Source of the DNA: an uncultured Clostridia bacterium
GTDB lineage: Bacteria > Bacillota > Clostridia > Christensenellales > Borkfalkiaceae
Assembly: GCA_905235765.1 (NCBI GenBank)
Contig: CAJOMM010000018.1
Span: forward strand, 1 to 16,121
Reading direction: 5' to 3'
DNA length: 16,121 nucleotides
Below the pieces are notes generated by a model. That model was not told where the DNA came from. It saw only the letters and a program-made list of their open reading frames with translations, and searched no databases. Every line of letters begins with the position of its first letter. Position 1 is the first letter of the stretch. The translations under genes were made by a program, and so were the position numbers. Shown here piece by piece: positions 6,480 to 14,670 of the stretch.

Positions 6480-8372
6480 ATGCCGATAATTTCTTCAAAA
6501 GAAACCGCGGAAAATAATTTACCGCTTTATCTGTTCCATCAAGGAACCAATTATAACGCTTACGATTATTTAGGCGCTCATTTTACCGTACAGGAAGGTG
6601 TAGAAGGCGTAGTTTTCCGCACATGGGCCCCTAATTCGGACGGAATTTCAGTCGTAGGCGACTTTAACGGTTGGGATACAGATAAAAATCCTATGCGCAG
6701 AATAAGCGACGGTGGTGTATACGAGACGTTTGTTCCTGGACTTAAAATTTACGATAATTATAAATTTGCCATAAGAAAAGGGGTCAAAACAGTATTAAAA
6801 GCAGATCCTTATGCTTTCCACTCGGAAACTCCGCCAAATACCGCTTCTAAAATTTATTCATTGGAAGGATACGTTTGGCAGGACGGAAAGTATATGTCTG
6901 AACGGCCAGCGCCCTACGATAAACCGATAAACGTTTATGAGGTTAATTTTGCGTCCTGGAAAAGACATGCGGACGGCGGTTATTACACCTATGCGGAATA
7001 TACTGACGAACTTTTAGAATACGTATTAAAAAGCGGATATACGCATATAGAACTTATGCCGATTTCGGAATATCCTTTTGACGGTTCGTGGGGATACCAG
7101 GTAACAGGATATTATTCGATTTCTTCGCGTTTCGGCACACCGAAAGATTTTATGCGGTTCGTAGACGCCTGTCATCAGAGAGGAATAGGCGTTATTGTTG
7201 ACTGGGTGCCTGCGCACTTTCCGAAAGACGAACACGGGCTTTTTGAATTCGACGGTACGCCGTGCTATGAGAATCAAGGATGGGACAGAAAAGAACACAA
7301 GGCGTGGGGAACGAGAATTTTTGATTGGGGTAGAAATGAAGTTCAATGTTTTCTAATCTCAAACGCTGTATTTTTGTTTGAAAAATTTCATATTGACGGA
7401 TTACGCGTAGACGCTGTCGCATCAATGTTGTATCTCGATTATGACAGAAAAGACGGGGAGTGGATCCCGAACGAAAACGGTGGCAACCAGAATTTGCAGG
7501 CTATTGCCTTTTTGCAAAAGTTAAACACCGTAATATTCGGGAAATTTAAGAATCCGCTAATGATAGCGGAAGAATCGACTGCTTTTCCTTTGGTTACAAA
7601 ACCCGTTGATATCGGCGGCTTGGGATTTAACTACAAATGGAATATGGGGTGGATGAACGACGTTTTGTCTTATATGCAGACGGATCCGTATTTCAGAAGC
7701 GGTTGCCACGATAAACTTACTTTTTCCATGTATTACGCTTTCAGTGAAAATTTTATTCTGCCTATCTCTCACGACGAAGTCGTTCACGGTAAAAAATCTT
7801 TGATAGATAAAATGCCCGGCACTATTGAAGAAAAATTCGCGAATTTAAGGGCGTTTAACATGTATATGTATGCCCACCCCGGGAAAAAATTGACATTTAT
7901 GGGAAATGAATACGGACAATTCAAAGAGTGGAATTTCAAGGAGGGGCTTGAATTTTTCATGATGGATTTTCCGCTTCATAAAAAATTATATAATTTCAAC
8001 GTAAAGCTTAACGAGATATATAAAAACAATCCGCCGTTATATGAAATGGACGAGTCTTGGGAAGGTTTTAAGTGGATCTCTCCGGACGAGAGAGACAATA
8101 ACGTAATATCGTTTGTCAGAAAAGATAAATGCGGAAACGAAATTACGGTTATAATAAATTTTTCCGGTAATGACTATAAAAATTACAGATTAGGCGTGGA
8201 TAAAGGAGAATATAAAATTATTTTATGCTCCGATAGTAAGATCTACGGAGGCAGCGGAAAGGCACGCAAGTCCGTTTATAAAACCGTAAAAAAATATGCG
8301 CACGGAAGAGAGAACTCAATTACGATAAACTTACCTAAATTTTCGGGAATTTATTTTAAGAAAATAATTTAA
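6480..8372 (+). CDS. glgB: 1,4-alpha-glucan branching enzyme
   Basis: This 630-residue cytoplasmic GH13 transglycosidase cuts alpha-1,4 glucan and rejoins it as alpha-1,6 branches in glycogen. A CBM48-type beta-sandwich lies at about 35-115 (VEGVVFRTWAPNSDGISVVG, then GDFNGWD). The (beta/alpha)8 barrel follows, with INVYEVNFASWKR and DGSWGYQVTGYYS. Catalytic residues are the nucleophile D311 in GLRVDAVASMLY, acid/base E364 in IAEEST, and D432 in SHDEVVHGKKS. Their spacings (53 and 121) match D405, E458 and D526 of E. coli GlgB. A C-terminal beta domain ends the protein. It lacks the extra N-terminal N1 domain of the longer E. coli enzyme, as is common in Firmicutes. It starts one base after the pgi stop with no clear ribosome site, so it is likely coupled to pgi translation. 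Confidence 0.97.
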   Translation: MPIISSKETAENNLPLYLFHQGTNYNAYDYLGAHFTVQEGVEGVVFRTWAPNSDGISVVGDFNGWDTDKNPMRRISDGGVYETFVPGLKIYDNYKFAIRKGVKTVLKADPYAFHSETPPNTASKIYSLEGYVWQDGKYMSERPAPYDKPINVYEVNFASWKRHADGGYYTYAEYTDELLEYVLKSGYTHIELMPISEYPFDGSWGYQVTGYYSISSRFGTPKDFMRFVDACHQRGIGVIVDWVPAHFPKDEHGLFEFDGTPCYENQGWDRKEHKAWGTRIFDWGRNEVQCFLISNAVFLFEKFHIDGLRVDAVASMLYLDYDRKDGEWIPNENGGNQNLQAIAFLQKLNTVIFGKFKNPLMIAEESTAFPLVTKPVDIGGLGFNYKWNMGWMNDVLSYMQTDPYFRSGCHDKLTFSMYYAFSENFILPISHDEVVHGKKSLIDKMPGTIEEKFANLRAFNMYMYAHPGKKLTFMGNEYGQFKEWNFKEGLEFFMMDFPLHKKLYNFNVKLNEIYKNNPPLYEMDESWEGFKWISPDERDNNVISFVRKDKCGNEITVIINFSGNDYKNYRLGVDKGEYKIILCSDSKIYGGSGKARKSVYKTVKKYAHGRENSITINLPKFSGIYFKKII

Positions 8373-8386
8373 CACAAGGAGAAATT

Positions 8387-9589
8387 ATGATAAGGAAAAA
8401 GAAATGCGTCGCTATGTTGCTTGCCGGCGGACAGGGGAGCCGGCTTTACGCTTTAACAAACAACATAGCTAAACCTGCAGTTTCGTTTGGCGGAAAATAC
8501 AGGATTATCGACTTTCCGCTTTCCAACTGTGTAAATTCGGGTATAGATACGGTCGGGGTTTTAACTCAATATCAACCGCTAGTTTTGAACGACTATATCG
8601 GCAACGGTCAGCCGTGGGATCTTGACAGGGCTTTCGGCGGCGTTCATATCCTTTCGCCGTATCAGGGAAAAAATTCTTCCGACTGGTATAAAGGCACGGC
8701 AAACGCTATTTATCAAAATCTTCATTTTATTAAACAATTCGATCCGGATTACGTTCTTATTTTATCCGGAGATCATATCTATAAAATGAATTATTCTATA
8801 ATGGTGAATTATCATATTTTAAAAAATGCCGATTGTACCATTGCCGCGATAAATGTGCCAAAAGAGGACGCTTCTCGTTTTGGAATTCTTAACGTAGACG
8901 AAAACGACGTGATTTACGAGTTTGAAGAAAAACCATCCAATCCGAAGTCAACTTTGGCGTCAATGGGGATTTACGTTTTTTCTGCTCAAAAATTATATAA
9001 ATATCTTGAAGAAGATAATGGCGATACAAAATCTTCAAACGATTTCGGTAAAGATATTTTGCCTAAAATGTTAAATTGCGGAGAGAGAATGCTCGCCTAC
9101 GAGTATTCCGGTTATTGGAAAGACGTTGGAACGATAGAGTCTCTATACGATGCGAATATGGATCTTTTAGGAGACAAACCAAAATTCGATATTTTTGATA
9201 CATCCTGGAAAATTCAGTCGAGGAGTCCGCTTGCGCCTCCACATTACGTCGGAGACGGAGCAAAAACCGCAAACAGCATTATTATGTCAGGATCGGAAAT
9301 TTTTGGAGAAGTTGAAAATTCCGTTCTGGCAAGCAACGTTATCGTTAAAAAAGGCGCAAAAATCAGGAACTCTATTTTAATGTCAGGCGCTATAATAGAC
9401 GAAAACTCTGAAATAAATTATGCCATAGTCGATGAAAACGTTTTTGTCGGCAAAAATTGCGTTGTCGGAAATGATTGTGGTTCTAAAAATAATATAACCG
9501 TTTTGGGGAGGGGAATAAAAGTTAGCGACGGAGTTAAAATCAAGAACGGTTCGATGGTCGATAAAGACGTTACAGGGGAGGAAAAATAA
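8387..9589 (+). CDS. glgC: Glucose-1-phosphate adenylyltransferase, catalytic subunit
   Basis: This 400-residue enzyme makes ADP-glucose and pyrophosphate from ATP and glucose-1-phosphate, the committed step of bacterial glycogen synthesis. The N-terminal nucleotidyltransferase domain has the pyrophosphorylase loop GGQGSRL (14-20), KPAVSFGGKYRIIDFPLSN, the clostridial-style GQPWDLDR, and SGDHIYKM with metal-binding aspartate 129. Substrate-site segments FEEKPSNPKS and YWKDVGTIESL follow. The C-terminal third shows hexapeptide-like repeats of the left-handed beta-helix (SIIMSGSEIFGEVENSVLAS). AAGGAG 5 bases before ATG supports the start. The following gene encodes the GlgD paralogue. In Bacillus/Geobacillus the two form a complex in which GlgC is catalytic and GlgD modulates activity. 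All catalytic elements look intact here. Confidence 0.97.
   Translation: MIRKKKCVAMLLAGGQGSRLYALTNNIAKPAVSFGGKYRIIDFPLSNCVNSGIDTVGVLTQYQPLVLNDYIGNGQPWDLDRAFGGVHILSPYQGKNSSDWYKGTANAIYQNLHFIKQFDPDYVLILSGDHIYKMNYSIMVNYHILKNADCTIAAINVPKEDASRFGILNVDENDVIYEFEEKPSNPKSTLASMGIYVFSAQKLYKYLEEDNGDTKSSNDFGKDILPKMLNCGERMLAYEYSGYWKDVGTIESLYDANMDLLGDKPKFDIFDTSWKIQSRSPLAPPHYVGDGAKTANSIIMSGSEIFGEVENSVLASNVIVKKGAKIRNSILMSGAIIDENSEINYAIVDENVFVGKNCVVGNDCGSKNNITVLGRGIKVSDGVKIKNGSMVDKDVTGEEK
9575..9581 (+). promoter_or_regulatory. Strong ribosome site pointing at the original glgD start
   Basis: GGGGAGG inside the end of glgC lies 8 bases before the ATG at 9590, which directly abuts the glgC stop (TAAATG). This is the natural glgD start, but translation from it now ends after nine codons. 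Confidence 0.75.
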
Positions 9590-10700
9590 ATGAAAGCCGT
9601 TGGTATAATATATTCATGATAACGACGTGCCCGAACTTGCAAGCATAAGAACTTTAGGCTCGATTCCGTTCGGAGGAAGGTACAGACTTATAGATTTTCC
9701 TCTGTCAAATATGGTCAATTCGGGAATCGATACCGTCGGAATTATAACAAAAAACAACTATCAATCGCTTATGGACCACGTTGGAAGCGGTAAAGATTGG
9801 GATCTTGCCCGTAAAGACGGCGGCGTTATTATTCTCCCTCCTTACGGCGAGCTGCAAAATAGCACGCTTTATGGTTCGAGACTTGAAGCGCTGAAAGGCA
9901 TTACGAGTTTCCTTTTCAGGGCAGACGAAGATTTTGTCATTATGACCGATTGCGACGCCGTTTGTCGCGTAAATTATAACGATATTATAGAAAACCACAT
10001 AAGGCGTCGTTCTGATATAACTTTAGTGTATAAAAAGAGAGAGATTACCGACTGCAACGAGAAAATTACGACTCTTGATTTAAACGAAGAGGGTAGAGTT
10101 ATCGGCGTAAATTATAAAGAAGAAAGCGAAGAGAATAAAGAACTTTATAATTGCTTCACCAATATTTTCGTAATGAAGAGATCTTTACTTCAAAATCTCG
10201 TTATGGAGAGCATAAGCCGTAACAGAAAACATTTTATGAACGACGTTATTGCCTCAAACTTAAAAACTCTTAAAATCAACGGTTACGAATTTAACGGTTT
10301 TTATGCCGGAATTACGTCATTGCAAGCGTATTATGAAAGCAATTTGGCTTTGCTTGATCAAAACGTTAGTCATGAACTCTTCGGCGATAGAAGCGTATTT
10401 ACAAAAATAAGGGATTCCGCTCCGACTAAATACGGAAATTCTGCGATTGTTAAAAATTCAATGATTGCAGACGGCTGTGAAATTTTGGGAGAAGTAGAAA
10501 ACAGCATCCTATTCAGAAACGTAAAGGTAGGAAGGGGATCCGTTATTAAAAACAGTATTGTTATGCAAAACTCCGTTTTGGGAGAAAACTGTTCTCTGAA
10601 TTGCATTATTACAGACAAAAACGTAACGATAACCGATAGGAAAAACCTTTCGGGAAGCTTAAACCATCCTTTCTACGTCGGGAAAGGAATTATGATATAA
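9590..10700 (+). CDS. glgD: GlgD, non-catalytic glucose-1-phosphate adenylyltransferase subunit, with an N-terminal frame lesion
   Basis: This is the regulatory partner of GlgC in Firmicutes ADP-glucose synthesis. The ATG at 9590, with a strong ribosome site, reads MKAVGIIYS, the expected GlgD N-terminus, then hits TGA at 9617-9619. The family sequence resumes one base out of frame at 9615 as HDNDVPELASIRTLGSIPFG and is open to the stop at 10700. An in-frame GTG at 9627 would give 357 residues. The junction lacks about three residues normally found between YS and HD, so it fits a small deletion such as 8 bases. The body is clearly GlgD: FGGRYRLIDFPLSNMVNSGI, a degenerate TDCD where GlgC has SGDH, and C-terminal hexapeptide-like repeats. 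It may be expressed from GTG by reinitiation, be a true lesion, or reflect a sequence error. Confidence 0.9.
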
Positions 10701-10704
10701 GGAG
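10699..10704 (+). promoter_or_regulatory. Ribosome binding site deciding the extended glgA start
   Basis: AAGGAG overlaps the glgD stop codon and ends 6 bases before the ATG at 10711. It supports a start that includes the unusual lysine-rich N-terminal extension. There is no alternative ATG, GTG or TTG between this start and the conserved enzyme core. Confidence 0.85.
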
Positions 10705-10710
10705 TTAAGT

Positions 10711-12222
10711 ATGCAAGTTAAACCTGATGCAAAAACTTTACCTGCAAAAAAGAAATCCGCTTCTAAAAAAGACAAACTTCCGGAAATAAAAATAGTTCAA
10801 AAAAAACGTATCGTATTTTTGGGATCCGAAGCTGCGCCGTTTATTGCGACCGGCGGACTTGCCGACGTTATGGGCTCTCTTTCAAAAGCGCTTGCTAAAA
10901 ATAAAGATTTTGAAATAAGTGTGATTTTACCTCTATATGGAAATATCAGTTCGGAATTTACTTCAAAATTCGAATATTTGACCAATTTCAACGTTTCGGT
11001 CGGGTGGAGATGGCAATACGCCGGCATATTCAAATATAAATACGAAGGCGTAAACTTTTATTTTATCGATAACGAATATTACTTTAAACGCGAAGGCAAT
11101 ATTTACGGTTTTTACGACGACGGAGAAAGGTTTGCCTTCTTTTCGCGAGCTGCTCTCGACACTATTGCGCGTCTTAATATTTATCCTGATGTTTTACATT
11201 GTAACGATTGGCAAACGGCGGCTTCCGTTATTTACCTTAAAGGTATGTACTTCGGAGATGAAAATTTCCGCAAAATAAAGACGGTTTTTACAATCCATAA
11301 CATAGAATATCAGGGGATATTCGATATGAATTGTTATTCGGATTTATTCGGTTTTTCGGAATCAATTCGCAATTATATAGAGTACAACGATTGTATAAAT
11401 CTTATGAAAGGCGCGATCGAAATGACAGACGTGGTATCAACTGTCAGTCCGACGTACGCAGAAGAAATTAAACAGCCGTTTTTTGCGCACGGGCTTTCGG
11501 ATATTATTAACCGTAACGCCAATAAACTTTGCGGAATACTGAACGGTATAGACGTCGATTATTATAATCCATTGACCGATACTGCGCTTTTTGAAAACTA
11601 TTCTTATAAAAATATGTCCGGTAAAGCTCGTTGCAAAGCGGAACTTCAAAAAATGCTTGGTCTTCCGGAAAGAAGCGACGTACCTATAATAGCAGTAATA
11701 TCTCGGCTTGTTTCGCATAAAGGTCTCGATTTAATCAGGGGTGTTGCCGACGATATTTTATCCGACGACGTTCAACTTATCGTATTGGGAAAAGGCGAGA
11801 TAGGATATGAAAATTATTTTAAGGGATTAGCGGCAAGCTACAGCGGAAAATGTGCGGCAATAATAACGTATAATCAGGATTTATCAAGGAAAATATATTC
11901 CGGTGCCGATATTTTCCTTATGCCGTCGTTGTCGGAACCATGCGGTCTTTCCCAAATGATAGCAAGTCGCTACGGAACCGTTCCCGTTGTAAGAGAAACC
12001 GGCGGACTTAACGACAGTATAAAACCGTATGTAAATGGAGAAGGTAACGGGTTTACCTTCAGAGATTACAATGCGCACGATATGTTATTCGTTTTAAGAC
12101 AGGCTGAAAATTTATTCAGAGATAAAGTGTCGTGGCAAAAACTACTCGAAAAGGTTATACAGTATGATTTTTCTTGGAAAAATCAGGCTAAAATATACGA
12201 AAATCTTTACAAAAATTTATAA
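10711..12222 (+). CDS. glgA: Glycogen synthase (ADP-glucose dependent)
   Basis: This 503-residue GT5 glycosyltransferase moves glucose from ADP-glucose to the non-reducing end of alpha-1,4 glucan. The GT-B fold begins at about residue 33 with RIVFLGSEAAPFIATGGLAD. The N-terminal domain carries HCNDWQTAAS and TIHNIEYQGIFD. The C-terminal domain carries SRLVSHKGLDLI and SLSEPCGLSQMIASRYGTVP with glutamate 409. Two features are odd. The first 32 residues include 11 lysines and precede the normal GlgA start. The usual KxGG motif of the ADP-glucose site reads ATGG, with alanine 46 where E. coli has lysine 15. Everything else looks like an active enzyme, and the synthase assignment is firm from sequence and from its place after glgC/glgD. 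It starts 10 bases after the glgD stop. Confidence 0.96.
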   Translation: MQVKPDAKTLPAKKKSASKKDKLPEIKIVQKKRIVFLGSEAAPFIATGGLADVMGSLSKALAKNKDFEISVILPLYGNISSEFTSKFEYLTNFNVSVGWRWQYAGIFKYKYEGVNFYFIDNEYYFKREGNIYGFYDDGERFAFFSRAALDTIARLNIYPDVLHCNDWQTAASVIYLKGMYFGDENFRKIKTVFTIHNIEYQGIFDMNCYSDLFGFSESIRNYIEYNDCINLMKGAIEMTDVVSTVSPTYAEEIKQPFFAHGLSDIINRNANKLCGILNGIDVDYYNPLTDTALFENYSYKNMSGKARCKAELQKMLGLPERSDVPIIAVISRLVSHKGLDLIRGVADDILSDDVQLIVLGKGEIGYENYFKGLAASYSGKCAAIITYNQDLSRKIYSGADIFLMPSLSEPCGLSQMIASRYGTVPVVRETGGLNDSIKPYVNGEGNGFTFRDYNAHDMLFVLRQAENLFRDKVSWQKLLEKVIQYDFSWKNQAKIYENLYKNL

Positions 12223-12246
12223 TTTATATCGAGGTATCAAATCTAA

Positions 12247-14670
12247 ATGGTTATAAAAAGCGAACGCGAAGCGTCAACTCTTATTAAAAACAAGCTTTCT
12301 AAATATTTTGCGGTTTCGCCGACAGAAGCTACAAAGGATCAAATATACAAATCGGTAGTAATGTGCGTTAAAGATATTCTTTTAGAAAAAAGAAGTGCCT
12401 TTAATAACAAATACCGTGAAAAAAATGGTAAACGCGTGTATTACCTTTGCATGGAATTTTTACTTGGTCAATCATTGAAAAACAATATATATAATCTTGA
12501 TTTGACCGAATATTTTAAATCCGCTCTTAAAAAAGATTACGGAATCGAATTAGAAGATTTATACGACGAAGAACCGGACGCCGGACTTGGAAACGGTGGG
12601 CTCGGCAGGTTAGCGGCGTGTTTTATGGACGCGCTTGCAACAAGCAACTATCCGGCTATGGGGTATTCTATAAGATACGAATACGGCTTGTTCAAACAGA
12701 AAATTGTTGACGGCTGGCAAATGGAATTGCCGGATATTTGGCTCCCCGGAGGAGAGGTTTGGCTTACACAAAGGCTTGATAAGACTTATAAGGTAAAATT
12801 TGATGGTTACGTCAAGGAAAACTGGACGGCAAACGGACTACAGGTTGAACATATAGACGCTCACGAAGTAGAAGCTGTGGCTTACGATATGATGATATCC
12901 GGTAAAGACAGCGAAGCAGTTTCTATATTAAGGCTTTGGAAAACACAAAATATCCATAAATTCGATATGAAAACTTTTTCTCAAGGCGACTATATGCAAT
13001 CAATGCAGGAGGACAATGAAGCGGAGCTAATTTCAAAGGTTTTATATCCGTCAGATAATCATTTCGAAGGAAAATCTTTGAGATTAAAACAACAATATCT
13101 TTTAGTATCCGCAGCGCTCCAGGATATAGTTTCCGACCACAAAAAACGTTACGGCTCACTTAAGAGTCTGCCAGAAAAAGCGGCTATCCATATCAACGAT
13201 ACGCATCCTGCGTTGTGTATTCCGGAACTTATGAGAATATTGATAGACGAAAACGGTTTTTCTTGGGACGACGCGTGGAGCATTGTTACAAAAACCGTCG
13301 CGTATACTAACCATACGGTTATGAGTGAAGCCTTGGAGAAATGGAACGAAGATCTGATACAAAGGAGACTTCCGCGTATTTATATGATCTTAAAAGAAAT
13401 AAACGAACGGTTTTGCGCCGATATGTGGAATAGATTTACGGGCGATTGGGATAAAATCAATCGTATGAGTATATTTTCTCACGGTCAGATAAAGATGGCG
13501 AATTTAAGCGTTATAGCATCGCATAGCGTAAACGGAGTTTCCGCTCTCCATAGTGAAATAATCAAGAATAGTATATTTAAAGATTTTAACGACGTTTATC
13601 CGGATAAATTTACCAACGTAACCAACGGAATAGCGCACAGGCGTTGGCTTTGTCAGGCAAATCCGGCTTTAAGCGCGCTTATTACCGATTGTATTGGCGA
13701 TAAGTTCGTTATGAATGCGGAATATTTAAGAGATTTTAAGAAGTTTGAAGACGACGATTCCGTGCTTAACGAATTAGGTAAAATAAAGAACTTAAATAAA
13801 ATCAGATTTTGCGAATATGCAAAAAAACATCAAGGAGTGATTATAGACCCGTCAACAGTATTCGACGTTCAGGCAAAAAGAATGCACGAATATAAACGAC
13901 AACTTCTTAATGCATTATATATAATTTCTTTATATAACGAATTAAATGAAAATCCGCAAAAGGAAATGTTGCCGACTACGTTTATTTTCGGCGCAAAAGC
14001 CGCTCCGGGATATTATTTCGCAAAACAAATTATTAAACTTATTTATTCGATAAGCGAAGATATCAAGAAGAACCCTATCATTAAAAAGAAACTTAACGTT
14101 GTTTATATGGAAGACTATTCCGTTTCCATGGCGGAAAAACTTATGCCTGCATCTGAAATATCCGAACAGATTTCTCAAGCGGGAAAAGAGGCGAGCGGAA
14201 CGGGAAATATGAAGTTTATGATAAACGGCGCTTTGACCATTGGTACTCTTGACGGCGCAAACGTTGAGATGCAGGAAGCCTGCGGTAGCGATAATATATT
14301 TATTTTCGGCTTAACCGCGCAAGAGGTAGACAGACTTTGGTCGCAAGGATATAATTCTTCCGTATATTACCATAACAATAAGAAATTGACCGGCGTTATA
14401 GACTCTTTGAATAAAGGATTTAACGGGGAATCTTTCTCGGATATAGCGCATTATTTGTTAACCGGGAGTCCTGTTGCCGATCCATATATGTGTCTTGCGG
14501 ATTTCGGCGAATTTTGCAACGTTCACGACAGGGTGAACGATACTTATAAAGATAAGAGATTATGGGCTAAAAAGAGCCTTAACAATATTGCGGCAAGCGG
14601 AATATTTGCGGCAGATCGCAGTATTAAAGAGTACGCCGATAAAATTTGGGAGCTTAAACCGATAAAGTAA
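12247..14670 (+). CDS. glgP: Glycogen/starch/alpha-glucan phosphorylase
   Basis: This 807-residue PLP-dependent GT35 enzyme degrades alpha-1,4 glucan from non-reducing ends, releasing glucose-1-phosphate. Recognisable family segments in order are YYLCMEFLLGQSLKNN, PDAGLGNGGLGRLAACFMD, GYSIRYEYGLFKQKI, HINDTHPALCIPELMR, YTNHTVMSEALEKW, and the PLP site EASGTGNMKFMINGALTIG with the Schiff-base lysine at 656. Length is standard for bacterial GlgP. The start ATG has only GAGG about 12 bases upstream, a poor ribosome site, and lies 24 bases after glgA. Placing the degradative enzyme in the same operon as synthesis suggests that flux direction is set at enzyme level (GlgC/GlgD and phosphate) rather than by separate transcription. 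That is inference. Confidence 0.97.
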   Translation: MVIKSEREASTLIKNKLSKYFAVSPTEATKDQIYKSVVMCVKDILLEKRSAFNNKYREKNGKRVYYLCMEFLLGQSLKNNIYNLDLTEYFKSALKKDYGIELEDLYDEEPDAGLGNGGLGRLAACFMDALATSNYPAMGYSIRYEYGLFKQKIVDGWQMELPDIWLPGGEVWLTQRLDKTYKVKFDGYVKENWTANGLQVEHIDAHEVEAVAYDMMISGKDSEAVSILRLWKTQNIHKFDMKTFSQGDYMQSMQEDNEAELISKVLYPSDNHFEGKSLRLKQQYLLVSAALQDIVSDHKKRYGSLKSLPEKAAIHINDTHPALCIPELMRILIDENGFSWDDAWSIVTKTVAYTNHTVMSEALEKWNEDLIQRRLPRIYMILKEINERFCADMWNRFTGDWDKINRMSIFSHGQIKMANLSVIASHSVNGVSALHSEIIKNSIFKDFNDVYPDKFTNVTNGIAHRRWLCQANPALSALITDCIGDKFVMNAEYLRDFKKFEDDDSVLNELGKIKNLNKIRFCEYAKKHQGVIIDPSTVFDVQAKRMHEYKRQLLNALYIISLYNELNENPQKEMLPTTFIFGAKAAPGYYFAKQIIKLIYSISEDIKKNPIIKKKLNVVYMEDYSVSMAEKLMPASEISEQISQAGKEASGTGNMKFMINGALTIGTLDGANVEMQEACGSDNIFIFGLTAQEVDRLWSQGYNSSVYYHNNKKLTGVIDSLNKGFNGESFSDIAHYLLTGSPVADPYMCLADFGEFCNVHDRVNDTYKDKRLWAKKSLNNIAASGIFAADRSIKEYADKIWELKPIK

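Noticed and set aside
9590..9619. MKAVGIIYS as a deliberate leader peptide controlling glgD
   Set aside because: The nine residues match the normal GlgD N-terminus, so a broken glgD start explains them better than a regulatory peptide.
8387..10700. glgC and glgD as a recent tandem duplication
   Set aside because: They share the FGGxYRxIDFPLSN core, but differ in active-site residues and match two ancient, separately conserved subfamilies, so this is an old paralogous pair.
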